From NCBI GenBank assembly GCA_963739135.1, contig CAVTZG010000020.1, positions 1 to 64,000 of the forward strand: 64,000 bases of DNA. The letters run 5' to 3'. A model generated the notes under the pieces. That model did not search any database and was not told where the DNA came from. It was given only the letters and a program-made list of their open reading frames with translations. Shown in pieces: positions 8,665 to 16,848 of this stretch (its first letter is position 1; each line of letters opens with the position of its first letter). The stretch comes from Palsa-504 sp963739135 (lineage in GTDB: Bacteria > Actinomycetota > Actinomycetes > Streptosporangiales > Streptosporangiaceae). Position numbers and translations under genes: made by a program.

Positions 8665-10331
8665 CGCCTGTCTCCTCGGGGATCGTCGTTCAGGGTGCTG
8701 GCTGACTGCATCAACACCCCCGGGTTCATGATCCCGGCCGGGTCCAGCTGAGCCTTGGCGCCGCGCAGCGCGGCGGTGAACAGCTGCGGCACCTCGCGCA
8801 GGTACCACCGGCGGTGGTCGCGCCCCACCGCGTGATGGTGGGTGATCGTGCCGCCGAGCGCCAGGATCGCCTCCGACGCTGCCAGCTTGATCTGATCCCA
8901 CTGCTCGAGTTCCTGGCCGGGACGGCCCGGCGCGTAAACCGAGTAATACGGCGCGGGGCCGTCGGGATACACGTACGCGAAGCGGCACGAGACCGCGCCG
9001 CCGCCGCACGCCTGGACCACCGCCTGCTCCACGGCGGCCAGCACGCCCTCATGGAACTCCCAGAAGCGATCCCACGTGATGGCCGTCTCGAAGGTCTCGG
9101 CCACCAGCCCGAGCCGGACGAAGCCGTCGCGCAAGTGCGGACCGCGCAAGAACGCGGCCCGCCAGACCGCGGCCGGGTCACTGTCCTCCTCGCGCACCTC
9201 GCCGCGATGGCCGGCGCAGATCTCCAGCGCCCGGGCAAGCCACGGCCCCAGCTCGTGATCCGCAGACTCAAAGCCGAGCACGAGAATCGAGCGCGACCCG
9301 TCACCGCTGCCCGACAACAGCGCCTCCTCAGGGCCAAGCAGACGGCAATTGGCCGGATCAAGCCCGGACTGCGCGAGCTCCCGGGCCGCCTGCACCGCGT
9401 CCGCGAAGCCGGCGAAGGACACCGATGCGCCCGCCCGGAACCGCGGCCGCGGCTGAACCCGCATCCACGCCTCGGTGATCACCCCGAGCGTGCCTTCAGA
9501 GCCGCAGAACAGCCGCTCCGCCGACGGGCCCGCACCCGAGCCCGGCAGCCGCCTGGTCTGCAGCACCCCGCGCGGCGTCACCACCCGGACGGCCTCGACG
9601 AACTCGTCGATATGAGTGTGCAGGGTCGCGAAATGGCCGCCCGAGCGCGTCGCTATCCACCCGCCCAGCGTCGACCACTCAAACGACTGCGGGAAATGCC
9701 GCAACGTCAGCCCGTGCGGCTTCAGCTGCGCCTCCAGCACCGGGCCCAGCGTGCCGCCCGCGATCCGCGCGGCCAGCGAGTCCCGGTCCACGTCCAGCAC
9801 CCCGGCCAGGTGGCCAAGGTCGACGCTGACCGCGCCGTTATAGCCCTCACCCACGTCGGGCTCGACACCGCCGACCACGCTGGAGCCGCCGCCGAACGGG
9901 ATCGCCGCGGCGCCCGCGCCGCTGCACCACTCCAGGACCGACACCAGCTCGCCCTCGTCGCGGGGGAACGCCACCAGGTCCGGCGCATGCGCGAAATCAC
10001 GGCGGAAAACGCGCACCAGATCGCGGAACGACCTGCCGTACGTGTGCACCGCCCGGTCGTACGGGTCCGTACTGAACGCCGCCTCAAGCGACGCCGGCGG
10101 CGCCAGCCGCGGCGCGCGCAGCTGCAGGTCCTCCACTCGCGGCGGTTCCTGGACACGCATGCCATCGATCCCCAGGCGCCCGGCGAAGACGGCTCCGAGC
10201 TGCTCGATCTCGCTCACCGCCAGCCCCTGGCCCTCCAGGCCCCAGCCCCAGAACTTGCGCCTGGCAGCCGGCTGCGCCCGCGGCGATGACGCCGCCGACG
10301 TCCCTTCGCCCGTTCCGCTGCCGCTCAACAT
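8661..10331 (-). CDS. FAD-binding oxidase, alkyldihydroxyacetonephosphate synthase-like
   Basis: A 556-residue flavoprotein of the VAO/PCMH superfamily. The PP-loop and FAD pyrophosphate motif appear as IPFGGGSSVVGGVEP, followed by the typical FEWSTLGGWIATRSGG and CGSEGTLGVITEAWMRV segments of AGPS-like oxidases. The C-terminal half carries HHHAVGRDH, matching the conserved HHH region near the AGPS active site, and ends in DPAGIMNPGVL. ATG 10331 follows a strong GGGAGGA site. It is the first gene of a two-gene operon with the acyl-CoA synthetase. Alkyl-DHAP synthase activity is plausible; another oxidase substrate is possible. Confidence 0.9.
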   Translation of the reverse strand: MLSGSGTGEGTSAASSPRAQPAARRKFWGWGLEGQGLAVSEIEQLGAVFAGRLGIDGMRVQEPPRVEDLQLRAPRLAPPASLEAAFSTDPYDRAVHTYGRSFRDLVRVFRRDFAHAPDLVAFPRDEGELVSVLEWCSGAGAAAIPFGGGSSVVGGVEPDVGEGYNGAVSVDLGHLAGVLDVDRDSLAARIAGGTLGPVLEAQLKPHGLTLRHFPQSFEWSTLGGWIATRSGGHFATLHTHIDEFVEAVRVVTPRGVLQTRRLPGSGAGPSAERLFCGSEGTLGVITEAWMRVQPRPRFRAGASVSFAGFADAVQAARELAQSGLDPANCRLLGPEEALLSGSGDGSRSILVLGFESADHELGPWLARALEICAGHRGEVREEDSDPAAVWRAAFLRGPHLRDGFVRLGLVAETFETAITWDRFWEFHEGVLAAVEQAVVQACGGGAVSCRFAYVYPDGPAPYYSVYAPGRPGQELEQWDQIKLAASEAILALGGTITHHHAVGRDHRRWYLREVPQLFTAALRGAKAQLDPAGIMNPGVLMQSASTLNDDPRGDRR

Positions 10332-10814
10332 CGTCCTCCCTAACAGACCCGGCCGGCTGGCCCACAGCGGCCCTATCCCGGCCAAGGACCCCGGGCCTGC
10401 CAGCCTGCGGCCAAGTTCACGCGAACGCATGCCGCATGCTCCCGTACCTCCGGCACCGCGCTCATAGCCGGTACCCGCCGCAGCCATGATGCAAGCATCC
10501 CGCCGAAGGCCAGTGCGCGCCAGGGGGACGCCGCCGAGCCGCTGACCGCCTGCCCCGCCGGCGCATGGCCGCCCGCCACACGATGCCAGCCCGGGACAAA
10601 CGCCGAAAGTCAAGCAAGGCACGCACGGCTCGTGCCGTGATGGGCCGACAGCCGCATCAGCGCACCGCCGTCTGCTCGCCAACACGAACCTGCGGTCAAT
10701 CGCGCCGAGCAGAGTACGCCCAGAACAGGTAGATCTGGCTGCTCGCACACCAGGTGGCGGGACCACCGGACACCCGCGCCGAATCGGCGCTCTGTGCGGA
10801 TTGCAACGAGCTGA
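10332..10814. other. Spacer upstream of the flavoprotein operon
   Basis: About 480 bp with no gene I can support. It should hold the leftward promoter for the flavoprotein/ligase operon. No clear hairpin or repeat stands out. Confidence 0.5.
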
Positions 10815-11320
10815 TCACAGATTGTTCGTTACGGTCTGCCATGGCCCGACAGGCTGGCCGGCGACCGGGAACTGGCTGCCCTTTCGGCGGCGGCCGCCGG
10901 ACGGGTGCGGGCCCTGGCGGAGGCTTGCCCGGAGCGCCGGGACCTGGTACACGGCGATCTCCTGCCCGGCAACGTGCTGGTCAGTCCTGATGCCCGCCGG
11001 GTCGAAGCGGTGTTGTCCTGGAAGTGCTCGGTGCGCGGCGACTTCCTCTTCGATGCCGCCTGGTGCAGCTTCTGGGCGCCGTTCCACCCGGAGATCGCCC
11101 CGCCGGCCCGCTGTCCGGACTGCTCCGGGCCCCGAGCGTGCGCGCCGAGCCCGGCGCCCTCCGCGACGCCGCCGCCCGCCACCACTGCTACGAGCTGCAC
11201 ATCGGCTTCACCCATCTGGGGTGGAACGTGTGGACCGGGAACCAGGCTGCTCTCGCCGCTACAGCCCGGCGTCTCGCCGAGGTCCTCGAGCGCGGTCCCC
11301 TGCCCTTGACCGGCGGCTGA
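10815..11320 (+). pseudogene. Aminoglycoside/macrolide phosphotransferase-like remnant
   Basis: The C-lobe of an APH-type kinase without its N-lobe. From the stop at 10812 the frame stays open and shows the Brenner catalytic loop LVHGDLLPGNVLV (HGDxxxxN), then an Asp-bearing strand region (VRGDFLFDAAWCSFW) that stands for the DFG/DxD site. Near 11100 the frame shifts by one; the true C-terminal helix bundle continues in another frame (HHCYELHIGFTHLGW) to a stop at 11320. With no start codon, no ATP-binding lobe and a frameshift, it is non-functional. Confidence 0.7.
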
Positions 11321-11405
11321 AGGCAGCGTGGAAACCGGCGGCTGTCTGGGGCCCGGGCGGCAACCGAACGGTCAGTGACGGCAGGGCTGCCTGTATAACG
11401 ATCGT

Positions 11406-12239
11406 CTAGCGGTTTTCCGCCACGAACTGGCTGGCGGTGAAGGACGCGCCAGCCGGATCGGCAAGGACGGCGAATCGCACCCACGGCGCATTCTGCGGCT
11501 CGGCGAGGACCGAGCCTCCGAGCTCGCGCGCTCGCGCAGCGATCGCGTCCACGTCGTCGACGGCGAAGGTCACGCTCCAGCGCGCTGGGCCACCCTCGCG
11601 GGGCAAGATCGTCGCCACGACGTTCTCGAAGCCTTCGGGCGCGCCCATCTGCTTCATCCCCGCGCGCAAGCCGGGGTTGAGCTCCTCGAGATGGTCGCCG
11701 TAGCCCGGCAGAGCCCACATCGGCGAGCCGGCGTCGATTGTCGTCCAGCCGAACACGGCGCCGTAGAAGGCCCGGGCGGCCTCGACGTCGTCGGTGTGCA
11801 GGTTGTTGAAGTTCACAGCGCCATGCTCGTTGACCGCCGCCGAGCCGCGGTGCGATCCGGGCTGCCACACGCAAAAGACCGCGCCCTCGGGATCGGCGAA
11901 CACGCCCATCCGCCCCGCGTCAAACACGTCGAAGGGCTCGGAGAGCACCCGCCCGCCCGCCTCGCGCACCCGGGCTGCGGCGTCGTCAGCGGACTCGACG
12001 CGGATGTAGGTGTTCCACATGGCCTGCGGCGGTGCGCCGGGGGGCTGCGAGGAGATCGCGGCCACGTCCCGGCCGTCGATGCGGGCCATGTAGTAGTGAG
12101 CTCCCGCGTCGGGGGGCATCGCGTCCTCGGTCTGCCACCCGAAGAGCCCGGAGTAGAACCGGGCGGCGTCGGCGGGGTCGGGCTGGTTGGTGTCGACCCA
12201 GCACGGCACCCCGGCTGGGTAATCCTCGCGCGTGCTCAT
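11406..12239 (-). CDS. VOC family protein with two glyoxalase-like domains
   Basis: A 277-residue protein built of two vicinal-oxygen-chelate modules, roughly residues 8-130 and 140-270. Each opens with the beta-alpha-beta pattern (DPADAARFYSGLFGW; DVEAARAFYGAVFGW) and ends in a strand with FADPEGAVFCVWQ or LADPAGASFTASQ. This layout resembles the CFP-30 hydroxylase/glyoxalase-like proteins common in actinomycetes. The metal ligands cannot be assigned with certainty. No Shine-Dalgarno is obvious at ATG 12239, so it may be leaderless. Substrate unknown. Confidence 0.88.
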   Translation of the reverse strand: MSTREDYPAGVPCWVDTNQPDPADAARFYSGLFGWQTEDAMPPDAGAHYYMARIDGRDVAAISSQPPGAPPQAMWNTYIRVESADDAAARVREAGGRVLSEPFDVFDAGRMGVFADPEGAVFCVWQPGSHRGSAAVNEHGAVNFNNLHTDDVEAARAFYGAVFGWTTIDAGSPMWALPGYGDHLEELNPGLRAGMKQMGAPEGFENVVATILPREGGPARWSVTFAVDDVDAIAARARELGGSVLAEPQNAPWVRFAVLADPAGASFTASQFVAENR

Positions 12240-12463
12240 GGCGGCAGCTTACAGCGGCTCTCATCGAGCATCCCGGCAGCGAGCCGCTAGAACTGGACCA
12301 CGCGGATGTCATCGCGGCACCGGATGGCATCACTCACCTGCGGCACCCGGTCAAGGATGACGTCTACCAGCACCGCCGATCACGCTATACGTCAGCGCGT
12401 CGCGCAAGCGGATCGATCAGCGTACGGACCAGTCGTGGTTCGACGGTCGCCCGATCAGCCGGA

Positions 12464-13312
12464 TCAGTCCGCTGTGTGCGCGAGTAGCTCGTCCGCGACG
12501 ACTGGGACCGCGTGGGCCGGGAGCCGGTGCCCGATGCGATCGAGCCGGACGAGACGAGCGTCTGGGATCTCGGCGGCGAGCGCCTCGCCGTTGCCGATCG
12601 GGTAGAACGGGTCGTCCTCGCCGTGCAGCACGAGCGTCGGCGCGATGATCTCGCCGAGCCGCTCGCGCCAGCGCGGGCCGTGGTCGGCGAAGGCGATGTT
12701 GGTCATCGCGCACCGGACGTCGGTGGTCCGGGCGACCTCGGCCTCGGCGTGAGCCCGGGCGGAGGCCTCGTCAAACGCGCCCGCCCCGGCCAACGTCCTG
12801 GCCTGCAGCACGAGGCGGTCGACCACGGCTCGCTCGTCTGACCAGTCCGGGTCGGGGGTGTTCATGATCACCTCCATGAGCGCGTCGTCGTGCCCGGGGA
12901 GGTCGTCATCGACCGGGCCGGGCGTGTTCGGCCGGCTGGCGATGAGCGTGAGCGTCGCGACCCGCTCGGGGTGGCCGAGGGCGAGCAGCTGGGCAATCCA
13001 GCCGCCGGTCGACATCCCTACGACGTGGGCGCGCCCGGTCGCGGTCGCGTCGAGCACGCCAACTGCGTCCTCAACGAGGTCGGCGAGGGAGTAGCCGGGC
13101 TCGCCCGGCGGGTACGACTCCGAGCGGCCGGTGTCACGGACGTCGTAACGGATCACCCGCCGTCCGCCGGCCACGAGCCGCTCGCACAGCTCATCGGGCC
13201 AGCTCAACATCGAGGACCCGACCAGCAGCACCGTCGGGCCGCCGGCGCCGCCTTGCACCTCCACGCAGCTCGCCGCTCCATTAATCATCAACATGCGCCC
13301 ATTCCCCGGCAC
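12464..13312 (-). CDS. Alpha/beta hydrolase
   Basis: A 282-residue hydrolase of the esterase/AB_hydrolase_1 type. The nucleophile elbow is GMSTGG (Ser), the oxyanion region LLVGSSMLSW, the acid GEDDPFYPIGN, and the catalytic His lies in IGHRLP near the C-terminus. GTG 13312 is preferred over the in-frame ATG at 13294 because AAGGAG lies six bases before it. The gene is divergent from the HxlR regulator at 13424, with a short AT-rich intergenic region, so it is likely the regulator's target. Confidence 0.88.
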   Translation of the reverse strand: MPGNGRMLMINGAASCVEVQGGAGGPTVLLVGSSMLSWPDELCERLVAGGRRVIRYDVRDTGRSESYPPGEPGYSLADLVEDAVGVLDATATGRAHVVGMSTGGWIAQLLALGHPERVATLTLIASRPNTPGPVDDDLPGHDDALMEVIMNTPDPDWSDERAVVDRLVLQARTLAGAGAFDEASARAHAEAEVARTTDVRCAMTNIAFADHGPRWRERLGEIIAPTLVLHGEDDPFYPIGNGEALAAEIPDARLVRLDRIGHRLPAHAVPVVADELLAHTAD

Positions 13313-13363
13313 GAGGCTCTCCTTCCCGGCACGCTCTCTATGCTGATTGCTATCATCACGCAG

Positions 13364-13401
13364 AGACTTGAAAAAAACAAGTATAAAATTGAACTTTGCA
13401 A
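13364..13401. promoter_or_regulatory. AT-rich dyad operator between hydrolase and HxlR genes
   Basis: The 111-bp divergent promoter region contains ACTTG, seven A residues, then CAAGT (13364-13380): a perfect 5-bp inverted repeat on an A-tract spacer. After ATAAAATTGA a further half-site AACTTTG follows. Such A/T-rich dyads stand out sharply in this GC-rich sequence and suit HxlR winged-helix dimers. Binding is inferred from position and symmetry. Confidence 0.5.
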
Positions 13402-13423
13402 GAACTACCGCTACGCTGATCAC

Positions 13424-14077
13424 ATGCGCTCGTACGGACAGCTGTGCGCGCTGGCCAAGGCACTCGACGTGATTGGCGACCGGTGGTCGCTGCTGATCGT
13501 CCGCGAGCTCCTGCCCGGCATGCCCTGCCGATACACCGACCTGCAGCATGGGCTGCCGGGCATCGCCACCAATATGCTGGCCGAACGGCTCCGCCAGCTC
13601 GAGCAGGCCGGCATCATCACCCGGGAATACGCCCCACCGCCGGTGGCGACCACCGTATTCACCCTGACGGCGCGCGGCCGGGGACTGCTGCCCGTCATCC
13701 GTGAACTCGGCCGCTGGGGTGCCCCTCTGCTCGCCGACGCCAGTGACAACGACGTCTTCCGCAGCGGGTGGATGGCACTGCAGTTCGACCTGTTCTACTA
13801 CGACCCCGAGCCGGACCAGCCCTCCGTTACCCTCCAAATCCACACCGCCGACCAGCCGATGGTCATCACCACCGGCGCCGGCAAGGTCCATGCCCGCCCC
13901 GGGACCGCCAGCCACCCGGACGTGACCTTGACCGGGCCGCCCAGGGTGGTCATCGGCACGCTCAACGGCCGACTCACCCTCGACCAGGCGCGCCGCCAGG
14001 GCCTGCACATCGACGGCCAGCCAGCAGCCCTCACCCGGATCAGGCCCTCCGCTGCGCCCACCCCCGCACGGCCCTAG
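13424..14077 (+). CDS. HxlR family transcriptional regulator with C-terminal SCP2-like domain
   Basis: A 217-residue regulator. Residues 1-110 form the HxlR winged helix: CALAKALDVIGDRWSLLIVRELL, the recognition region YTDLQHGLPGIATNMLAERL and the wing ending in FTLTARGRGL. Note the Cys at position 7, near where redox-sensing HxlR proteins carry theirs. The C-terminal part (about 120-205) resembles the sterol-carrier-like domain found in longer actinobacterial HxlR proteins and may bind a hydrophobic ligand. ATG 13424 is inside the usual family start. It is divergent from the hydrolase and probably controls it and itself. Confidence 0.88.
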   Translation: MRSYGQLCALAKALDVIGDRWSLLIVRELLPGMPCRYTDLQHGLPGIATNMLAERLRQLEQAGIITREYAPPPVATTVFTLTARGRGLLPVIRELGRWGAPLLADASDNDVFRSGWMALQFDLFYYDPEPDQPSVTLQIHTADQPMVITTGAGKVHARPGTASHPDVTLTGPPRVVIGTLNGRLTLDQARRQGLHIDGQPAALTRIRPSAAPTPARP

Positions 14078-14955
14078 CCCCTCGCGGGAGAACGCAACGC
14101 GATGCTGTCACTCAACCGCCCGCCCGCCGCAACCATCGGCGCCGAGTACTGGGGGCCATACCGGCCGCTCTGATCACAAGGCGCTCGCGATCAGCCCAGC
14201 CCAGCAGTGGCCGCCACCAATCGAGTCCCCCATGATCACCACGCTCGCACTAGCTGCCCGGCGACCAGTAGGAAAGCGCCGTAGCGACCCATCTGCACGC
14301 AACCATGCGCACGCCTGGAATCGCTGTCACCCACGCCAGATTCGGCGATAAAGAACTTGGCGGCCGAGCATTCCGATCACGCTCAGCGAATGCGGCTGGT
14401 CTGCGGCCAGTGCGCAAGTAGCCGCCGTTCTGTACGCCAAGAGCGAGGACCGTTCGGCCGGTTAGGACTGTCCATAAAGAACATTCGGTGAGTTCATGGG
14501 CCTGGGGGCAACCAGTCGTCCGACAATTCATCCGGCAACGCCGTCAGCCATTCCTTGGTGTTACGAGGCTACGGGCTGAATAGCGCCGCGGCCAGCGCCT
14601 CGCGCGTCTTGTTCCTGTGCAACGGTGCCGCCGCCATGCACGTAACGGCAAAAGAGGTGGCCAGTTCGGTGAACGGCGGCAGGACCGAGCACGTGACCGG
14701 GCAGGCCCCGCGTGGCGGTGCCGGGTCACGGCGTGATCGCCGTGACCCGGCACCGGAGCAAGGTGATCGCCCGCCCCGCCGAGTACTACCTCGACCGCTC
14801 GGCCGACGGCGGGAAAGCTGCAAGGAGGTCCTGTTTGTCGGCGGCGGGCCCTGGAGTTCCCTGTCCTACGTGAGCACGACGGTGCGCTCGGTTGTGCTGG
14901 GCGGGCCGGCCCTGAGCCGCGTGAGCCAGCTGATGCACAACTGGCCGGACCTGCC
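14078..14955. other. Long spacer left of the inverted-repeat cassette
   Basis: About 880 bp with no reliable gene. A rightward open frame near 14555-14971 ends inside the left inverted repeat and shows VLFVGGGPWSSLSYVS in its last third, but I recognise no family. The notable structure is the 18-bp hairpin at 14716-14755. Confidence 0.45.
14716..14755. terminator. Perfect 18-bp stem hairpin
   Basis: The arm beginning CGGTGCCGGGTCACGG (14716-14733) is followed by a TGAT loop and its exact reverse complement (14738-14755). There is no T-tract, as is usual for actinobacterial I-type terminators. It could serve as a terminator for rightward or leftward transcripts, or be a palindromic repeat element. 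Confidence 0.55.
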
Positions 14956-14977
14956 AGAGCGTGTCCCGTAGATCATG
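14956..14977 (+). repeat. Left 22-bp inverted repeat
   Basis: Matches 15526-15547 perfectly in inverted orientation. Homology stops sharply on both sides. Confidence 0.9.
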
Positions 14978-15437
14978 AGACGGGCTCCTGGTCAGAACCG
15001 CTAGTGCCGAGCGCCGCCGTGATCTGCTCGATGGCCTCGGCCTCAGCCGGACTCACGGCCTGCCCGTGCTCTCGGTGTGCGGTCGCCACCTTATTGGCGA
15101 GGGTCAGGACGAACTGCCGGTAGTCACCGAGTTCTTCGGTGGTCGCCTTGCTCTGTACCAGGGCCACCGCGCTGCGCAGATGCGCGAGTCCGGCCTCCCG
15201 GAGTTCATCGGGAGAGTGGTACCTGGTGTGGTCCACCTCGGGCTTCGCCGCCACGATTTCGTCGAGCAGCTCGCTCTCGCCATGCTCGGTACGCGCTTCG
15301 GTGTAGGCCTTGGACATCGCGAACGTCTCGCGGAACGTTCCCCCGTGCGCTGCCGTGATGACGATCATCCCGGCAGTTGGCGGTCCTTGAAGAACCGTGT
15401 CCCATTCCTCGGGCGAAAAGGCGGCTTTGGTCGTCAT
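14973..15437 (-). CDS. Conserved-looking helical protein of unknown function
   Basis: A 154-residue, mostly helical, acidic protein. It opens with FSPEEWDTVLQGPPTAGM, followed by a FRETFAMSKAYTEAR helix, an acidic segment, a long amphipathic helix (LREAGLAHLRSAVALVQ) and a final helix with AHREHGQAVSPAEAEAI. The internal A/G/M positions and helix spacing recall small TerB-like helical proteins, but I cannot assign a family. AGGAG lies seven bases before ATG 15437. It is the only gene inside the inverted-repeat cassette, and its stop codon lies in the left repeat. Confidence 0.75.
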   Translation of the reverse strand: MTTKAAFSPEEWDTVLQGPPTAGMIVITAAHGGTFRETFAMSKAYTEARTEHGESELLDEIVAAKPEVDHTRYHSPDELREAGLAHLRSAVALVQSKATTEELGDYRQFVLTLANKVATAHREHGQAVSPAEAEAIEQITAALGTSGSDQEPVS

Positions 15438-15525
15438 GTCACGCTCCTACTCTCATTAGCTGAACAAGGGTCCTTACCGCGATCGGGCCCGGACAGCATG
15501 GCCCGGCCTGGCCCTGCCACCCTCC

Positions 15526-15547
15526 CATGATCTACGGGACACGCTCT
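15526..15547 (-). repeat. Right 22-bp inverted repeat
   Basis: Inverted partner of 14956-14977. Its last bases overlap the TAG of the STAS gene (15546-15548). Confidence 0.9.
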
Positions 15548-15962
15548 AGGACATGCCGTGCTGCCGGCACCATTCGTGAACGCTTCCGGCTTCGCCTTCG
15601 GCTGTCTGCTGCCAGTGCGGGTCTGCGGTGAGCGCGTCGGCCACGGAGGGCTGGACAGCGAGCGCCTTGGTGAGCCCGGTGAGCTGGAAGATGCGCAGGA
15701 TGCGCGGAGTGCTGATTGCCAGAGCGAGCGATCCACCGGCCTCGCGGAGCCGTTTGACACCGCCGACGAGGGCTCCCAAGCCGGTCGAATCGATAAAGTC
15801 CACTCGGCCTAGGTCGGCGATGAGGTGCACGGCGCCCTTGGCCGCAAGCTCCCGGACCTGTTCGCGTAGCGCTGGCGCGTTATAGACGTCGACCTCGCCG
15901 GTCACCTGGAGGACAGCGCAGTCGCCGATCGGCCCGACGGTGTGCAGGTGGAACTCTCGCAT
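15546..15962 (-). CDS. STAS-domain anti-sigma factor antagonist
   Basis: A 138-residue SpoIIAA-like protein. The STAS core reads VLQVTGEVDVYNAPALREQV, then DLGRVDFIDSTGLGALVGGVKRL, where the phosphorylatable Ser lies in DSTGLG; the C-terminal half completes the fold with ALAVQPSVADAL. Such antagonists release a sigma factor by binding its anti-sigma kinase when unphosphorylated. No partner kinase is adjacent. ATG 15962 is chosen because CGGAG lies five bases upstream and homologues start here; an upstream TTG/ATG is possible. It is divergent from an XRE regulator. Confidence 0.88.
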   Translation of the reverse strand: MREFHLHTVGPIGDCAVLQVTGEVDVYNAPALREQVRELAAKGAVHLIADLGRVDFIDSTGLGALVGGVKRLREAGGSLALAISTPRILRIFQLTGLTKALAVQPSVADALTADPHWQQTAEGEAGSVHEWCRQHGMS

Positions 15963-15986
15963 GTCCGCTCCGATCAGCCCGTCTGT

Positions 15987-16075
15987 CATCATAGAGACTG
16001 ACAATGAAACATTCGTGGTTACATTAGGACCATCAGCTCTTCATTGTCAATCGCAGTCGGACTTTGTCATTGCCA
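15987..16075. promoter_or_regulatory. Repeated TGACAATGA-type half-sites in the STAS/XRE divergent promoter
   Basis: GACAATGAA at 16000-16008 is mirrored by TTCATTGTC at 16040-16048, centres about 40 bp (four helical turns) apart. A third copy (TGTCATTG, 16065-16072) and TGTCA/TGACA pairs flank them. This unusually A/T-rich region between divergent genes is a good candidate operator for the XRE protein. Confidence 0.5.
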
Positions 16076-16098
16076 GGATTGACACCACAGGGGTCGGG

Positions 16099-16536
16099 AT
16101 GCGGGTTGAAGAAGCCATCGGCCGGCAGATCGCGCGCCTGCGAGCGCAGCGGCAGCTGTCGCTAACCGACCTAGGCGAAGCCCTCGCCTGCTATCTGGGC
16201 AAACCCTGGAGCAGACAGGCCGTCCACCAGGCTGAACGCGGCCAGCGTTCCTTCACCGCCGCCGAAATCACCGCCCTGGCCCTAGCTCTCGACACCTCCG
16301 TCCAAGCCCTGTTCCGCGCCGAGGACGAGCAGATCGAGCTGCCCGGCCGGGCCATCTCCCGTGAGGAGTACCGCGGCATCCTCTTGAATAGGCAGAACGA
16401 CACGCCTCTGGACGGGCTCGAGGAACTGATCGTCGCGCTACATGACATCGGCGAGGTCCTCAAGCGCCCGCCCCTGGCCCGCCTGGCACGAATTGGCCGA
16501 GCGGCCGAACAAGTGAACGGACCCCCACCTCCCTAG
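16099..16536 (+). CDS. XRE/Cro-CI-type helix-turn-helix regulator
   Basis: A 145-residue DNA-binding protein. The HTH spans about residues 6-70: IGRQIARLRAQRQLSLTDLG, then the recognition helix SRQAVHQAERGQRSFTAAEI and the closing helix LALALDTSVQALF. The rest is an acidic helical tail without a recognised sensor domain. ATG 16099 fits the usual XRE start. It faces away from the STAS gene and likely regulates both through the repeated half-sites between them. Confidence 0.85.
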   Translation: MRVEEAIGRQIARLRAQRQLSLTDLGEALACYLGKPWSRQAVHQAERGQRSFTAAEITALALALDTSVQALFRAEDEQIELPGRAISREEYRGILLNRQNDTPLDGLEELIVALHDIGEVLKRPPLARLARIGRAAEQVNGPPPP

Positions 16537-16848
16537 GCAGCACCGCGCGACCGGCGACAGCCGCCCCGCCGACCTCACTTCCCGCGAAAGCCAGCACCTG
16601 CAGGGCAAGTCATCGGCCTCAATGACACCGAACTAACTGATATGAGCGCCAGCCACGGAGCGCCAGCCCTGCGCGTCATGAGCACCGAGTCGATCTGGAG
16701 CATTCTCGGACAGCCTTCCGCGCTCTGGCGACCGCTCGGTGGTGGCATCGCGTGACCGGAGCAGGCAGTTTACGGTGGGTTTCCGCTTAACCGCTGGGAC
16801 CGGAACTGGCCCGGCCTTCCCGGTTCCAGCCCGGCCGGGAGGTGCCCG
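16537..16848. other. Spacer before the recombinase pseudogene
   Basis: About 310 bp; no gene, no clear repeat. Possible remnant of an integration border, judging from the recombinase fragment next door, but no attachment-site duplication is visible. Confidence 0.4.

Larger units (their letters stand above)
14956..15547. mobile_element. Putative 592-bp cassette bounded by perfect 22-bp inverted repeats
   Basis: The left end (14956-14977, beginning AGAGCGTGTCCCGTAG) is the exact reverse complement of 15526-15547. The enclosed DNA is almost filled by one leftward gene (14973-15437). The left repeat contains that gene's stop codon; the right repeat contains the stop of the neighbouring STAS gene. 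No transposase is inside and I see no direct target duplication, so a non-autonomous element carrying a cargo gene is one reading. A diverged duplication of a shared 3' end is the other. Confidence 0.45.

Noticed and set aside
8814..10289. Long plus-strand open frame
   Set aside because: Arg/Pro/Gln-rich shadow opposite the FAD oxidase gene, an artefact of high GC.
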